A DNA stretch of 14,982 nt. Origin: Shewanellaceae bacterium (GTDB taxonomy: Bacteria > Pseudomonadota > Gammaproteobacteria > Enterobacterales > Shewanellaceae). The position numbers and the translations under genes were made by a program. Of the stretch, positions 6,970 to 13,764 are shown one piece after another (the stretch's first letter is position 1; each line of letters starts with the position of its first letter). The notes under the pieces are model-generated. The model was not told where the DNA came from. It did not search any database and worked only from the letters and a program-made list of their open reading frames with translations. The DNA lies in assembly GCA_016779685.1 (NCBI GenBank), contig JADHND010000016.1, positions 1-14,982 of the forward strand, read 5' to 3'.

Positions 6970-7054
6970 TGGTGGAGGGGGAAGGATTTGAACCTTCGAA
7001 GGCGGAGCCGTCAGATTTACAGTCTGATCCCTTTGACCACTCGGGAACCCCTCC
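6970..7054 (-). tRNA. tRNA-Tyr (anticodon GUA)
   Basis: 85 bases including encoded CCA (6970-6972). The acceptor stem is GGAGGGG (7054-7048) with CCCCTCC and discriminator A at 6973. The D-arm resembles E. coli tRNA-Tyr (TTCCCGAGTGGTCAAAGGG). The anticodon stem-loop is TCAGA-CTGTAAA-TCTGA with GTA at 7020-7018. A long class II variable arm follows, then T-loop GGTTCAAATCC. It is a lone tRNA gene, convergent with queE. GUA tRNAs are queuosine substrates, which gives the queE neighbour some functional sense. Confidence 0.97.
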
Positions 7055-7069
7055 ACGAGATGCGGGCAG

Positions 7070-7116
7070 ATACTAACCCTTTAATTGAATGCTGTAAAGT
7101 TTTTTTTAAAAAAAAC
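7070..7116 (-). promoter_or_regulatory. Promoter of tRNA-Tyr with A/T upstream element
   Basis: On the minus strand, -35 TTTACA (7098-7093), a 17-base spacer and -10 TAGTAT (7075-7070) place the start near 7063, about 8 bases ahead of the mature tRNA. The downstream discriminator is GC-rich (CTGCCCGC), typical of stringently controlled stable-RNA promoters. Directly upstream of the -35 is GTTTTTTTTAAAAAAAAC (7099-7116), a perfect palindrome of T8A8 that fits a strong UP element. Confidence 0.65.
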
Positions 7117-7183
7117 CTCAAGTCCAGCTGCAATTGGTCGATAAGTGGGCGAACTCGGGTGGCAATACCATGATAAGGTGCCT

Positions 7184-7660
7184 ATGAAAATTGATGCGTT
7201 GGTCACGCACGAATTGCAAATAAGCGATCACATTGCAACTGCCGTCCAGCATGAACGTCAATCTGACTTTGCTTTTTTATTGGCCTTGATGTCGCAAAAT
7301 GCCATGCACATGTCTCAATTTCGATTTGAAGACAGTTTAGATCCACCTGCCAGCAAATTGGCCGCACGGTTAGCGGTTTCACCCGAGCCTCCTCTGAAAC
7401 AATTGTGGTCAGAACTGGGTGCGCACACCCCCGCATCGGTTTTCCATGAAGGGGGATTGGCTGCTGTGAGGTTACAAGAAGCCCTTAGACCGTCACCTAT
7501 TCACTATGATTCAGAGCCAGATTATCATTTACAAGCCGCTTACAACAACGCTGACCCCGCTTGTCGTTTGTCCGACGAACAACGGTTATCCGAGGTGTAT
7601 TTGAACAACATCAATTTAGCTGATGTGATTCAGCGCCAACAACGGTTGTCTGTGGTTTAA
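7184..7660 (+). CDS. Conserved hypothetical protein (possibly VC2046/SO_2500-like)
   Basis: 158 residues from ATG 7184, which has AAGGTG 3 bases upstream. An in-frame GTG at 7145 would add 13 residues and lacks such a site. The protein is soluble, with no signal peptide or membrane segment. The N-terminal third contains V-Q-H-E-R-Q-S-D-F-A-F-L-L-A-L-M-S-Q-N-A, and the middle is Pro/Ala-rich. The tail has an alternating charged pattern ending L-S-E-V-Y-L-N-N-I-N. From memory the 'R-x-S-D-F-A-x-L-L-A-x-x-S' segment resembles the uncharacterised gammaproteobacterial VC2046/SO_2500 family; this is not verified. No catalytic motif is seen. Its stop codon overlaps the stop of the convergent glycosyltransferase gene at a shared TTAA (7657-7660). 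Function unknown. Confidence 0.7.
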   Translation: MKIDALVTHELQISDHIATAVQHERQSDFAFLLALMSQNAMHMSQFRFEDSLDPPASKLAARLAVSPEPPLKQLWSELGAHTPASVFHEGGLAAVRLQEALRPSPIHYDSEPDYHLQAAYNNADPACRLSDEQRLSEVYLNNINLADVIQRQQRLSVV

Positions 7661-8676
7661 ATCTGTCGCGTGACAAACGGCTCCTGCCAAGTTTTAAGCT
7701 GTTTAAGCGTGCCATAACGCATCAAAGTCAACAAGCGTTTGATGCCTCTGTGTTGGAGGTAACCTGTTTGAGGGTGGTAGCGTTCAAAGACCCGCCGATG
7801 TTCAACCGCAGACATCCAAGGTTTGAAATCAGCTGCGGTCAGTTCGGGGTGATCTGCCACAAACCGAGAAAGAGCTGGCTTGTTGAGCAGATGAGGATGA
7901 TTGCTGACGTAGTAGCAGAAAGCGGCTTTGGTTTCTCCAGCGAGTTCTAATCGAAGAAATTCATAACAATGGTGATAGACTTGAATCATGCATTGTTCTC
8001 TTTGTAAGCAATGGTAGGTATTTGTGAGGGATGTCGAGTTATCTCGGTAATAATAGACCGCTTCTGATACAAAACATGTTTTTTTTGCGAGTACGGTGCG
8101 CTTGAGAAAAGGCAGCGAATCTTCAGCATATCGAATGTTTGGAAACTCACCTATTTTATTCAGCCAAAATGAGCGCTTGGTTAAGCATGACCAAGGCGCA
8201 ATTTTCATATGCTTTTTATGGATCAAGCCGTGATAAGATGCCTTAGGTAATAGGCAGGTTTGTAACCATGCCGGTTGGTTAGGTATCCGTAACGAAGCAC
8301 GGTTATCATCGACCATATTTAGGGTTCGGCTATAAGCGATTTCAGCGTTAAATATTTTGATGTTTTTGTAGAGTTCTGCTAAAAAATTGGGGTGAATGAA
8401 GTCATCACTGTCCACGAAACTAACGTAATCGCCTCGACAAGCTTGAAGCCCAGTGTTGCGAGCGACACCTATACCTTGGTTGGTTTGATGCTCAATAATG
8501 CGAATTGATTGCGGGTAGCGCTCTAGGTATGTACGTAAAATCTCCAGGGTTGTGTCAGTCGAACAATCTTCAACACAAATAATCTCCAGGGGTGGCAAAG
8601 TCTGTGTTCTGATGCTGTCCAAGCATGCTTGGATATAAGCTTCATTATTATAACAGGTAACAATAACGGAAATCAT
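7657..8676 (-). CDS. Family 2 glycosyltransferase (third gene of the paralogous triplet)
   Basis: 339 residues, cytoplasmic GT-A fold. The N-terminal nucleotide-binding start is I-S-V-I-V-T-C-Y-N (2-10). E-D is at 36-37 before S-T-D (39-41), N-x-G-I-G-V-A-R-N-T-G spans 66-76, and the metal-binding D-S-D-D is at 89-92. A second acidic motif E-D (185-186) in Y-A-E-D-S-L-P-F-L-K-R is the likely catalytic base region. This is the most canonical of the three copies. The C-terminal 60 residues carry a motif shared by all three: Y-H-P-Q-x-G-Y-L-Q-H-x-G-I-K-R-L near 300-315. It starts inside the stop of the preceding gene (ATGA overlap, 8673-8676), so it is translationally coupled. The sugar donor and acceptor cannot be read from sequence; a role in surface polysaccharide, LPS or flagellin decoration is possible. 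Confidence 0.9.
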   Translation of the reverse strand: MISVIVTCYNNEAYIQACLDSIRTQTLPPLEIICVEDCSTDTTLEILRTYLERYPQSIRIIEHQTNQGIGVARNTGLQACRGDYVSFVDSDDFIHPNFLAELYKNIKIFNAEIAYSRTLNMVDDNRASLRIPNQPAWLQTCLLPKASYHGLIHKKHMKIAPWSCLTKRSFWLNKIGEFPNIRYAEDSLPFLKRTVLAKKTCFVSEAVYYYRDNSTSLTNTYHCLQREQCMIQVYHHCYEFLRLELAGETKAAFCYYVSNHPHLLNKPALSRFVADHPELTAADFKPWMSAVEHRRVFERYHPQTGYLQHRGIKRLLTLMRYGTLKQLKTWQEPFVTRQI

Positions 8677-9728
8677 ATTGAATCCCCAAAGGATAAGTAG
8701 CTTTTATGAATTCGTCTTTTTTTTTGCGTTGCATCGGTTTGTTTAACTTTTTTGTAATGGATTGAATAGCGAATAAAAGAGAGCAATCGTTGCCATCCTT
8801 GATGTTGCCTGAAGCCTATTTGAGGATGGTATTGATAAAAAATTTTATGATATCTTTTAGCAGATAGAAAGGGAGCAAAGTCACTAGGGATTAAATCTGG
8901 GTGTGATTCAATCATTTTAGCCAAAGTTTGTTCAATCATAAGATGTGGATGATTGGTGATAAAATAACAAAACGTTTCTATTGGATGGTCAGGTACCACC
9001 GTGTTGATAAATTCATAGCATTGCAAATAGGTTTTGACTGATTCATTGATTTTGGCGTTTAATACTGTTTTTTGAGTTAGGGATTGGGGATTACAGCGAT
9101 AATAATAAATGGCTTCTGCAACAAAGCATGTTTTTGAGGCTAGTAATGTCCTTTTTAAAAAAGGCAACATTTCTTCAAGGTATCGTACAGCCGGAAACTC
9201 GTGAATATGGTTTAAAAAAAAGAAACGCTGGTAAAGGACAAATGGGGCGCCGATTGGTTGATAGATTGCATGCATCATTCCTCTGTTAGAAGCATTTGGC
9301 AACAGACAAGTTTGAAGCCAATCAGGTTGATGTTTAAAATTAATAAAAGAGCCATTGTAGATTTGTTGATACTTCACCCGACAAACAGCGATTTCAGCAT
9401 CGAACGCTTTGATGTTTTTATAAAGTTCATCCAAATAATTCGGATGTATGAAGTCATCGCTGTCGATAAAACTTAAATAATCGCCCGTGCTGGTGGCAAC
9501 GCCTGTGTTTCTGGCGGCACCTAGGCCTTTGTTTTCAGTGTGACGGACAATTTGGATCGTGTTTGGGTAACGCTTTTGGTAGGTTTCTATTACGGATAAG
9601 GTGTGGTCGGTTGAACAATCTTCGACGCAAATAATCTCGCCAGGCGGTAGCGTTTGGGTGCGAATGCTGTCTAAACACTGCTCAACATATTGGGCAACGT
9701 TGTAGCAAGGCACAATAACAGATATCAT
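8673..9728 (-). CDS. Family 2 glycosyltransferase (second gene of the triplet)
   Basis: 351 residues. It aligns without gaps to the 7657-8676 protein over the first 200 residues: I-S-V-I-V-P-C-Y-N (2-10), E-D at 36-37, G-L-G-A-A-R-N-T-G near 68-76, metal site D-S-D-D at 89-92. The second acidic motif is changed to E-E (185-186, Y-L-E-E-M-L-P-F-L-K-R) where the sister gene has E-D. The C-terminus has the shared Y-H-P-Q-x-G-F-x-Q-H-x-G-x-x-R-L element, then a Lys-rich tail of about 25 residues not found in the other copies. It is preceded by AAGAAGGA as ribosome-binding site, 27 bases after the first gene, and overlaps the next gene by 4 bases. Codon use appears somewhat more AT-rich than its sisters. 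Likely active, with altered catalytic geometry possible. Confidence 0.9.
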   Translation of the reverse strand: MISVIVPCYNVAQYVEQCLDSIRTQTLPPGEIICVEDCSTDHTLSVIETYQKRYPNTIQIVRHTENKGLGAARNTGVATSTGDYLSFIDSDDFIHPNYLDELYKNIKAFDAEIAVCRVKYQQIYNGSFINFKHQPDWLQTCLLPNASNRGMMHAIYQPIGAPFVLYQRFFFLNHIHEFPAVRYLEEMLPFLKRTLLASKTCFVAEAIYYYRCNPQSLTQKTVLNAKINESVKTYLQCYEFINTVVPDHPIETFCYFITNHPHLMIEQTLAKMIESHPDLIPSDFAPFLSAKRYHKIFYQYHPQIGFRQHQGWQRLLSFIRYSIHYKKVKQTDATQKKRRIHKSYLSFGDSI

Positions 9729-9755
9729 GTGTCATTCCTTCTTATGTTGTCTACA

Positions 9756-10757
9756 TTAGGCGAGTTGTGAAAGTCGTTTGCGTTGATGTTGGTGATAAGC
9801 ATAACCGATTCGAGCCCAAAGTCGTTTGATACCGCTATGTTGTAAATAACCTCTTTGCGGGTGATGGCGGTCGAAAATTCGTCGCAATTCCCTTGGATCA
9901 AAGTAGTGTTCAAAATCTGCTGACGTGAGCGTTGGATGCTCTGCGACAAATTGCGCTAGCGTCGCCTCATGCTTCAGTTCAGGATGGGTCATGAAATAAC
10001 AACAAGTCTCCGCGGCTTTTTCAGGAACAGCTTGTTCAAAAAAATCATACAGCGTTTGATAGGTCTTCAGATTGGTGGCACAGTCAAGTTGAACCGGCAT
10101 AGGCTGCTGCATTTTGGTCTTATGGTGGCGGTAATAAATGGCATCGGATACAAAACACACGTCTTTGGCAAACAGGCTGCGTTGTAAGTAAGGAATGATA
10201 TCAGCCATGTGAGGTTCGTTGGGAAATGGCTCAATCTGCGCCATCAAAAAATCTCGGCGATACAGGCAAGACCAAGCTCCGATGGCCACAAAAGCTGTGT
10301 TGATAGTGCCTTGAATAAACTTTTCAGGCAACAGGCAGTTTAACATCCAAGGGGGTTGATTGGGAGCATGATGAAAATCGCCACTGACTGGATCTTGATG
10401 GTGAATGCGGCAACAAGCGACCTCGGAATCAAAGTGGGAAATGTTATCATGGAGGTGCTTTAAAAAATCAGGATGCAGAGTATCGCCACATTCCACAAAA
10501 CTTACATAATCACCTTGGCTGGCGGCAACGCCCGTGTTTCTAGCAGCGCCCAGTCCCAGCGGTTTCGGATGCTTCAAGATCTGCATTTGTTTTAAAGTCT
10601 GCGTAGCGTACGCCTCAAGAATTTCAAAAGTGTTGTCAGTTGAACCATCATCGATACAGATGATTTCAGCAGGTTGCAGGCTCTGGGCACGCAAACTCTC
10701 CAAGCAGCGCTTGAGGCCGTTGGCAGCATTTTGGCAGGTTATAATAACAGATAACAT
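9756..10757 (-). CDS. Family 2 glycosyltransferase-like protein with eroded metal site (first gene of the triplet)
   Basis: 333 residues, the first transcribed member of the operon, with AAGGA 6 bases before its ATG. The N-terminal nucleotide-binding half is well kept: L-S-V-I-I-T-C-Q-N (2-10), D-D-G-S-T-D (36-41), and the G-L-G-A-A-R-N-T-G-V block near 68-77. At the position of the metal-binding D-S-D-D it reads E-C-G-D (89-92), and the second acidic motif E-D is A-D (185-186). Alignment to the two sisters is gap-free here, so these are true substitutions. It keeps the shared C-terminal H-H-P-Q-x-G-Y-L-Q-H-x-G-I-K-R-L element. The frame is intact over the whole length, so the gene is under some selection. 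It may be a metal-independent or non-catalytic partner of the other two, or a recent loss of function. Confidence 0.88.
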   Translation of the reverse strand: MLSVIITCQNAANGLKRCLESLRAQSLQPAEIICIDDGSTDNTFEILEAYATQTLKQMQILKHPKPLGLGAARNTGVAASQGDYVSFVECGDTLHPDFLKHLHDNISHFDSEVACCRIHHQDPVSGDFHHAPNQPPWMLNCLLPEKFIQGTINTAFVAIGAWSCLYRRDFLMAQIEPFPNEPHMADIIPYLQRSLFAKDVCFVSDAIYYRHHKTKMQQPMPVQLDCATNLKTYQTLYDFFEQAVPEKAAETCCYFMTHPELKHEATLAQFVAEHPTLTSADFEHYFDPRELRRIFDRHHPQRGYLQHSGIKRLWARIGYAYHQHQRKRLSQLA

Positions 10758-11125
10758 AGCATGTCCTTATGTTAGAATGGTTTTAATCTTTATCAAAGTT
10801 ATCAAACATTGACCGTCGAAGCAATCCAAATGATATTGAGAAGGCGGGCTAGATGTCGCCACATGCTTTTAACGATTTGGCGTAATTCTCCATCTATAGC
10901 GTTAGCTTAGGTGGCGATGTAAGCCATTGTTGCAATGCAACAGACGTAAATGGTACTATAAACATCATGAGAAAAGAAATCGGAAACGTCCCAATTATGG
11001 GTCTATTCGATAGCGGCTGCGTGTTCCAGCCGATGCGTGTAACTTGCTAGTTGTCGCATTAGAATGAGTGAGATTGACAATAATGTCAAGGCTACACTAA
11101 GAAGCTCCACTCTATAATCTTTGAT
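10758..11125. other. Intergenic region without an intact gene
   Basis: About 368 bases, longer than any other gap in the window. It contains a tandem 8-base repeat TTTGATAA (minus strand, 10785-10806 area) just upstream of the glycosyltransferase operon, a perfect 15-base palindrome at 10928-10942, and a 6-4-6 inverted repeat TTGACA-ATAA-TGTCAA at 11074-11089. A 35-codon open stretch on the minus strand (10802-10906) reads like real protein but has no start. On balance this is a regulatory region mixed with decayed coding sequence. Confidence 0.5.
10928..10942. promoter_or_regulatory. Perfect 15-base palindrome, candidate operator
   Basis: TGTTGCAATGCAACA is a 7-1-7 perfect inverted repeat. 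It lies 171 bases upstream of the first glycosyltransferase start in non-coding sequence. Its symmetry suits a dimeric regulator; which one is unknown. Confidence 0.35.
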
Positions 11126-11647
11126 TTAGTGGGAGCATTTCACGGATTGCTGTAAAGGCTTGAGCAGCGGGTTGTCTTTGAGGTTTAAGGCGTCACTTTG
11201 TAGATGATCTGGAAATCGAGGTAACGAAAAAGAATCTTGCACATCGGCACCAAAAAAAGGCGCTGTACGAGTGGCCAAGTCCAACACGGTCTGGCCATCG
11301 TTAGCACCCGGTGCGGTCGCTAAAAACAAACAAGGTTTTTGTTGATACACTTTTTAATTGATGCGTGATGTCCAATCAAACAGGTTTTTGTAAGCAGCGG
11401 TGTAATTGCCATTGTGCTCGGCAAAAGAAACCATGACCCCTCTGGATGTACCAATCAGTTGATAAAACTGCTGTGCTGGTTCTAAGATGCCGAGTTCATT
11501 TTGTCGATCAATTGAGTACAGCGGCATCTCAAAATCGTTTAAATCCAAATATTGAACTTTAGTGTTGATCAAGGCACCGACATAATGAATCAATTGTTTA
11601 TTGATTGAGTGACGACTGCTGCTGGCAGCGAAGGCTAAAATTGTCAT
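11126..11647 (-). pseudogene. NAD(P)H-dependent FMN reductase-like flavoprotein, broken by an in-frame stop
   Basis: Two stretches in one frame, 97 and 75 residues, are separated only by a TAA at 11356-11354. Together they give about 172 residues, the normal size of the NADPH-dependent FMN reductase (flavodoxin-like) family. The first half has the phosphate-binding loop A-S-S-S-R-H-S-I-N and ends in N-G-N-Y-T-A-A-Y-K-N-L-F-D-W-T-S-R-I, the family motif near the flavin. The second half resumes with K-V-Y-Q-Q-K-P-C-L-F-L-A-T-A-P-G-A-N, then F-F-G-A-D-V-x-x-S-F-S-L-P-x-F and a helical tail. The ribosome-binding site TAGGAGA is good and the rest of the frame is clean. So the break is recent, a read-through site, or a sequence error. 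The upstream half alone lacks the C-terminal strand and should not fold. Confidence 0.8.
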
Positions 11648-11715
11648 ATGTCTCCTAGGGTGATGCCGACTGACTTAAGTCTAAATGGATAAGTATAGCT
11701 TGCAGCGGTGAATGC

Positions 11716-11744
11716 TTGAGTCTGAGTCAAAGTTTCGTTATGAT
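11716..11744 (+). promoter_or_regulatory. Candidate sigma70 promoter for pssA
   Basis: TTGAGT (11716-11721), a 17-base spacer and TATGAT (11739-11744), 4 and 5 of 6 to consensus. The predicted start near 11751 gives a leader of about 75 bases before the pssA start. Confidence 0.45.
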
Positions 11745-11827
11745 AAAGTCTAATTTTTTTATATTTTTAATGCGCTGCGTCACTCTAAACGTCCATTAAA
11801 AAAGATTTGACTGTTCAGAGGTTCTCG

Positions 11828-13153
11828 TTGAAAACGTCTAAGTTATTTTATTTGCCTGGCTATCCCCTTGAAGTGGATCAACTGCAATGGTTAAAAGATG
11901 CCCGCGCTTTACGTGAGCGATTGCTCCAAGAAATCAAACAAGCTAAGCGGCGTATTTACATAACGGCCTTATATTTAGAAAATGATGATGCCGGACGAGA
12001 GGTCTTCGCAGCGTTGATCGATGCCAAAAAGCATAACCCTAATTTAGACATTAAATTGTTCGTTGATTTTCATCGCGCCCAACGCGGTCGTATTGGTGAG
12101 AAAGATGGGCATGGCAGCGATCACATGTATCGTCAAATGTTGGATGCGGCACAGGTGACCTTTGAAGTGTATGGCGTGCCAGTCAAAACCCGAGAAATCT
12201 TTGGAGTATTGCATCTAAAAGGCTTCATTATGGATGAGACGCTTATTTACTCTGGGGCGAGTATCAATGACATCTATTTGCATCAACATGATCGTTATCG
12301 ATTGGATCGCTATCATGTGATCACCCAGCCACAATTAATAGAAACGATGATTGAATACTTAAATCATGTGCTGCTAACTGAGCCTAAAATACAATCGTTG
12401 CTGGTGGCTGAAAAACCTTCTAAATTGACCGTGCATCGCTTTATTCGTCGTTATCGCAAACGATTGATGCAAAAACAATATCGTCCAGGCACCTTATCGA
12501 TTGGTAACCGCGTAACGCCATTGGTCGGCTTAGGTAAGCGTACGAATATGTTGAATAAGACCATTTTGCGGATGTTGCGTAGCAGTAAAGAAGCCATCTT
12601 TATGTGTACACCTTATTTCAATCCGCCAACAGCGTTCAAACGGGCTTTGGGAACCCTGTTACGGTCTGGCATACAGGTTGATATGATCGTGGGAGATAAG
12701 AAATCCAGTGATTTTTATATTCCACCAGAGCAGGAGTTTAATTTGATTGGAGTGGTGCCTTATATCTATGAGCAGTCTCTGCGCCGCTTCTTGAAAAAAT
12801 TCCAGTGGGCTATCGATAAAAATCTGTTAAATGTCTATGTCTGGAAACACGATGACAATAGCTTTCATTTGAAAGGCTTGTCTGTCGATAACCGGTATCA
12901 TATGTTAACAGGCAACAACTTAAATCCACGTGCTTGGGGTTTGGACTTGGAAAACGCATTGCTCATCCATGATGATAAGCAAGTCTGGCTGCCTGCCTTT
13001 GCACAAGAAAAGCAGAATATGTTACAACATGCCAAGAGTATGGAGCATTACACAGAACTTGAAACCTTGAGCGCCTATGAACCAGAGGTCGTCAAAATTC
13101 TGAAGCGGTTGCATCGGTTTCGTATCAGTTCCTTGGTACGCAAAATTCTATAA
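11828..13153 (+). CDS. pssA: CDP-diacylglycerol–serine O-phosphatidyltransferase (PLD-type PssA)
   Basis: 441 residues; E. coli PssA has 451. It makes phosphatidylserine from CDP-diacylglycerol and L-serine, the committed step to phosphatidylethanolamine, and acts at the membrane/ribosome interface. Both phospholipase D HKD motifs are intact: H129-L-K131-G-F-I-M-D136 and H347-L-K349-G-L-S-V-D354. Other PssA blocks are I-T-A-L-Y-L-E-x-D-D-A-G, V-D-F-H-R-A-Q-R-G-R-I-G, V-Y-G-V-P-V-K-T-R-E, Y-S-G-A-S-I-N-D-I-Y-L-H-Q-H-D, and T-G-N-N-L-N-P-R-A-W. There is no ATG at the right place. The TTG at 11828 has CAGAGG 6 bases upstream and is preferred; a TTG at 11807 would add seven residues with a poor ribosome-binding site. 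The gene is convergent with tusE, 3 bases between stops, with no terminator visible. A non-ATG start may keep expression low. Confidence 0.95.
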   Translation: MKTSKLFYLPGYPLEVDQLQWLKDARALRERLLQEIKQAKRRIYITALYLENDDAGREVFAALIDAKKHNPNLDIKLFVDFHRAQRGRIGEKDGHGSDHMYRQMLDAAQVTFEVYGVPVKTREIFGVLHLKGFIMDETLIYSGASINDIYLHQHDRYRLDRYHVITQPQLIETMIEYLNHVLLTEPKIQSLLVAEKPSKLTVHRFIRRYRKRLMQKQYRPGTLSIGNRVTPLVGLGKRTNMLNKTILRMLRSSKEAIFMCTPYFNPPTAFKRALGTLLRSGIQVDMIVGDKKSSDFYIPPEQEFNLIGVVPYIYEQSLRRFLKKFQWAIDKNLLNVYVWKHDDNSFHLKGLSVDNRYHMLTGNNLNPRAWGLDLENALLIHDDKQVWLPAFAQEKQNMLQHAKSMEHYTELETLSAYEPEVVKILKRLHRFRISSLVRKIL

Positions 13154-13156
13154 GGG

Positions 13157-13483
13157 CTACAGACATTTGGCTGGTTTGGGTAAACCAGCCAACTTAGTAG
13201 CTTGTTTGGCAGGGCCTGCGGGAAACAAGCGCTGCAAATACCTTGAATTGGCTTTTTCAGCACCTAGCTTTGGGATCATGGCTTTGATCAACACGCGGAT
13301 GGCTGGACTGGTCTCATAGGTTAAATAAAAAGAACGCACAAAATGAATCACCTCCCAGTGAGCAGGGGTCAGCTCAATGCTTTCTAACGTCGCTATATGC
13401 TGCGCCACGGTTTCATCCCAATCGTCGAGATGGAGTAAGTAGCCTTGGTGATCTGTCGGTATATCGCGCTCGCCTATCATCAT
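13157..13483 (-). CDS. tusE: TusE, sulfurtransferase of the tRNA 2-thiouridine relay (DsrC family)
   Basis: 108 residues (E. coli 109). TusE takes persulfide sulfur from the TusBCD complex and hands it to MnmA, which forms 2-thiouridine at wobble position 34. The DsrC/TusE fold is seen in G-Y-L-L-H-L-D-D-W-D-E, L-T-P-A-H-W-E-V-I-H-F-V-R-S-F-Y and P-A-I-R-V-L. The C-terminal arm ends A-G-L-P-K-P-A-K-C-L with the acceptor Cys at 107. The second Cys of dissimilatory DsrC, about ten residues earlier, is absent, so this is TusE and not a sulfite-reduction DsrC. GGAG lies 8 bases before the first of two adjacent ATGs. It is the last gene of tusD-C-B-E, 4 bases after tusB. Confidence 0.93.
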   Translation of the reverse strand: MMIGERDIPTDHQGYLLHLDDWDETVAQHIATLESIELTPAHWEVIHFVRSFYLTYETSPAIRVLIKAMIPKLGAEKANSRYLQRLFPAGPAKQATKLAGLPKPAKCL

Positions 13484-13487
13484 GAAG

Positions 13488-13763
13488 TTATCTCCAACGA
13501 AAAGTTTGATCAGCCTCTATCGTCCATTGTACCCATTGTTCATAGGTGCATTGGCGTTCGGCTTCTGGGTGGGTTAGCCCTCGAGCAAGTAAGTCGTCCT
13601 TTAAATAAGCATGTTGTACCGCTTGCAACAGAACTTGTACATTCGGTTGTAAGGATAGGGTCACCGCATCTGCAACCAGCAACAGCGTATCATTTTTTCG
13701 CATTAATTCAATGCAGCGCTTGAGAGTATTGAGGTTGGGTTGGTTGAGGGTATATAAAATCAT
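13488..13763 (-). CDS. tusB: TusB, sulfur relay subunit (DsrH family)
   Basis: 91 residues, close to E. coli TusB (95). It is a small subunit of the TusBCD hexamer. The N-terminus M-I-L-Y-T-L-N is family-like. It continues with L-L-L-V-A-D-A-V and an L-x-x-D-x-x-A-R-G-L region near 55-63, the DsrH pattern, and ends in W-V-Q-W-T. There is no Cys in the usual DsrH position, and the single Cys (C72) lies in the C-terminal third; TusB is not the sulfur-carrying subunit in E. coli, so this is compatible with function. It is separated from the tusC stop by one base and from tusE by four. Identity rests on fold-family wording plus strict operon position. Confidence 0.88.
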   Translation of the reverse strand: MILYTLNQPNLNTLKRCIELMRKNDTLLLVADAVTLSLQPNVQVLLQAVQHAYLKDDLLARGLTHPEAERQCTYEQWVQWTIEADQTFRWR

Positions 13764-13764
13764 G

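Noticed and set aside
7099..7116. GTTTTTTTTAAAAAAAAC as an intrinsic terminator
   Set aside because: An A/T-only stem without a loop would be unstable, and it has no gene end to serve; an UP element for tRNA-Tyr explains it better.
11074..11089. TTGACA at 11074 as the -35 of a rightward promoter
   Set aside because: No acceptable -10 at 16-18 bases and no rightward gene follows; kept only as an inverted repeat.
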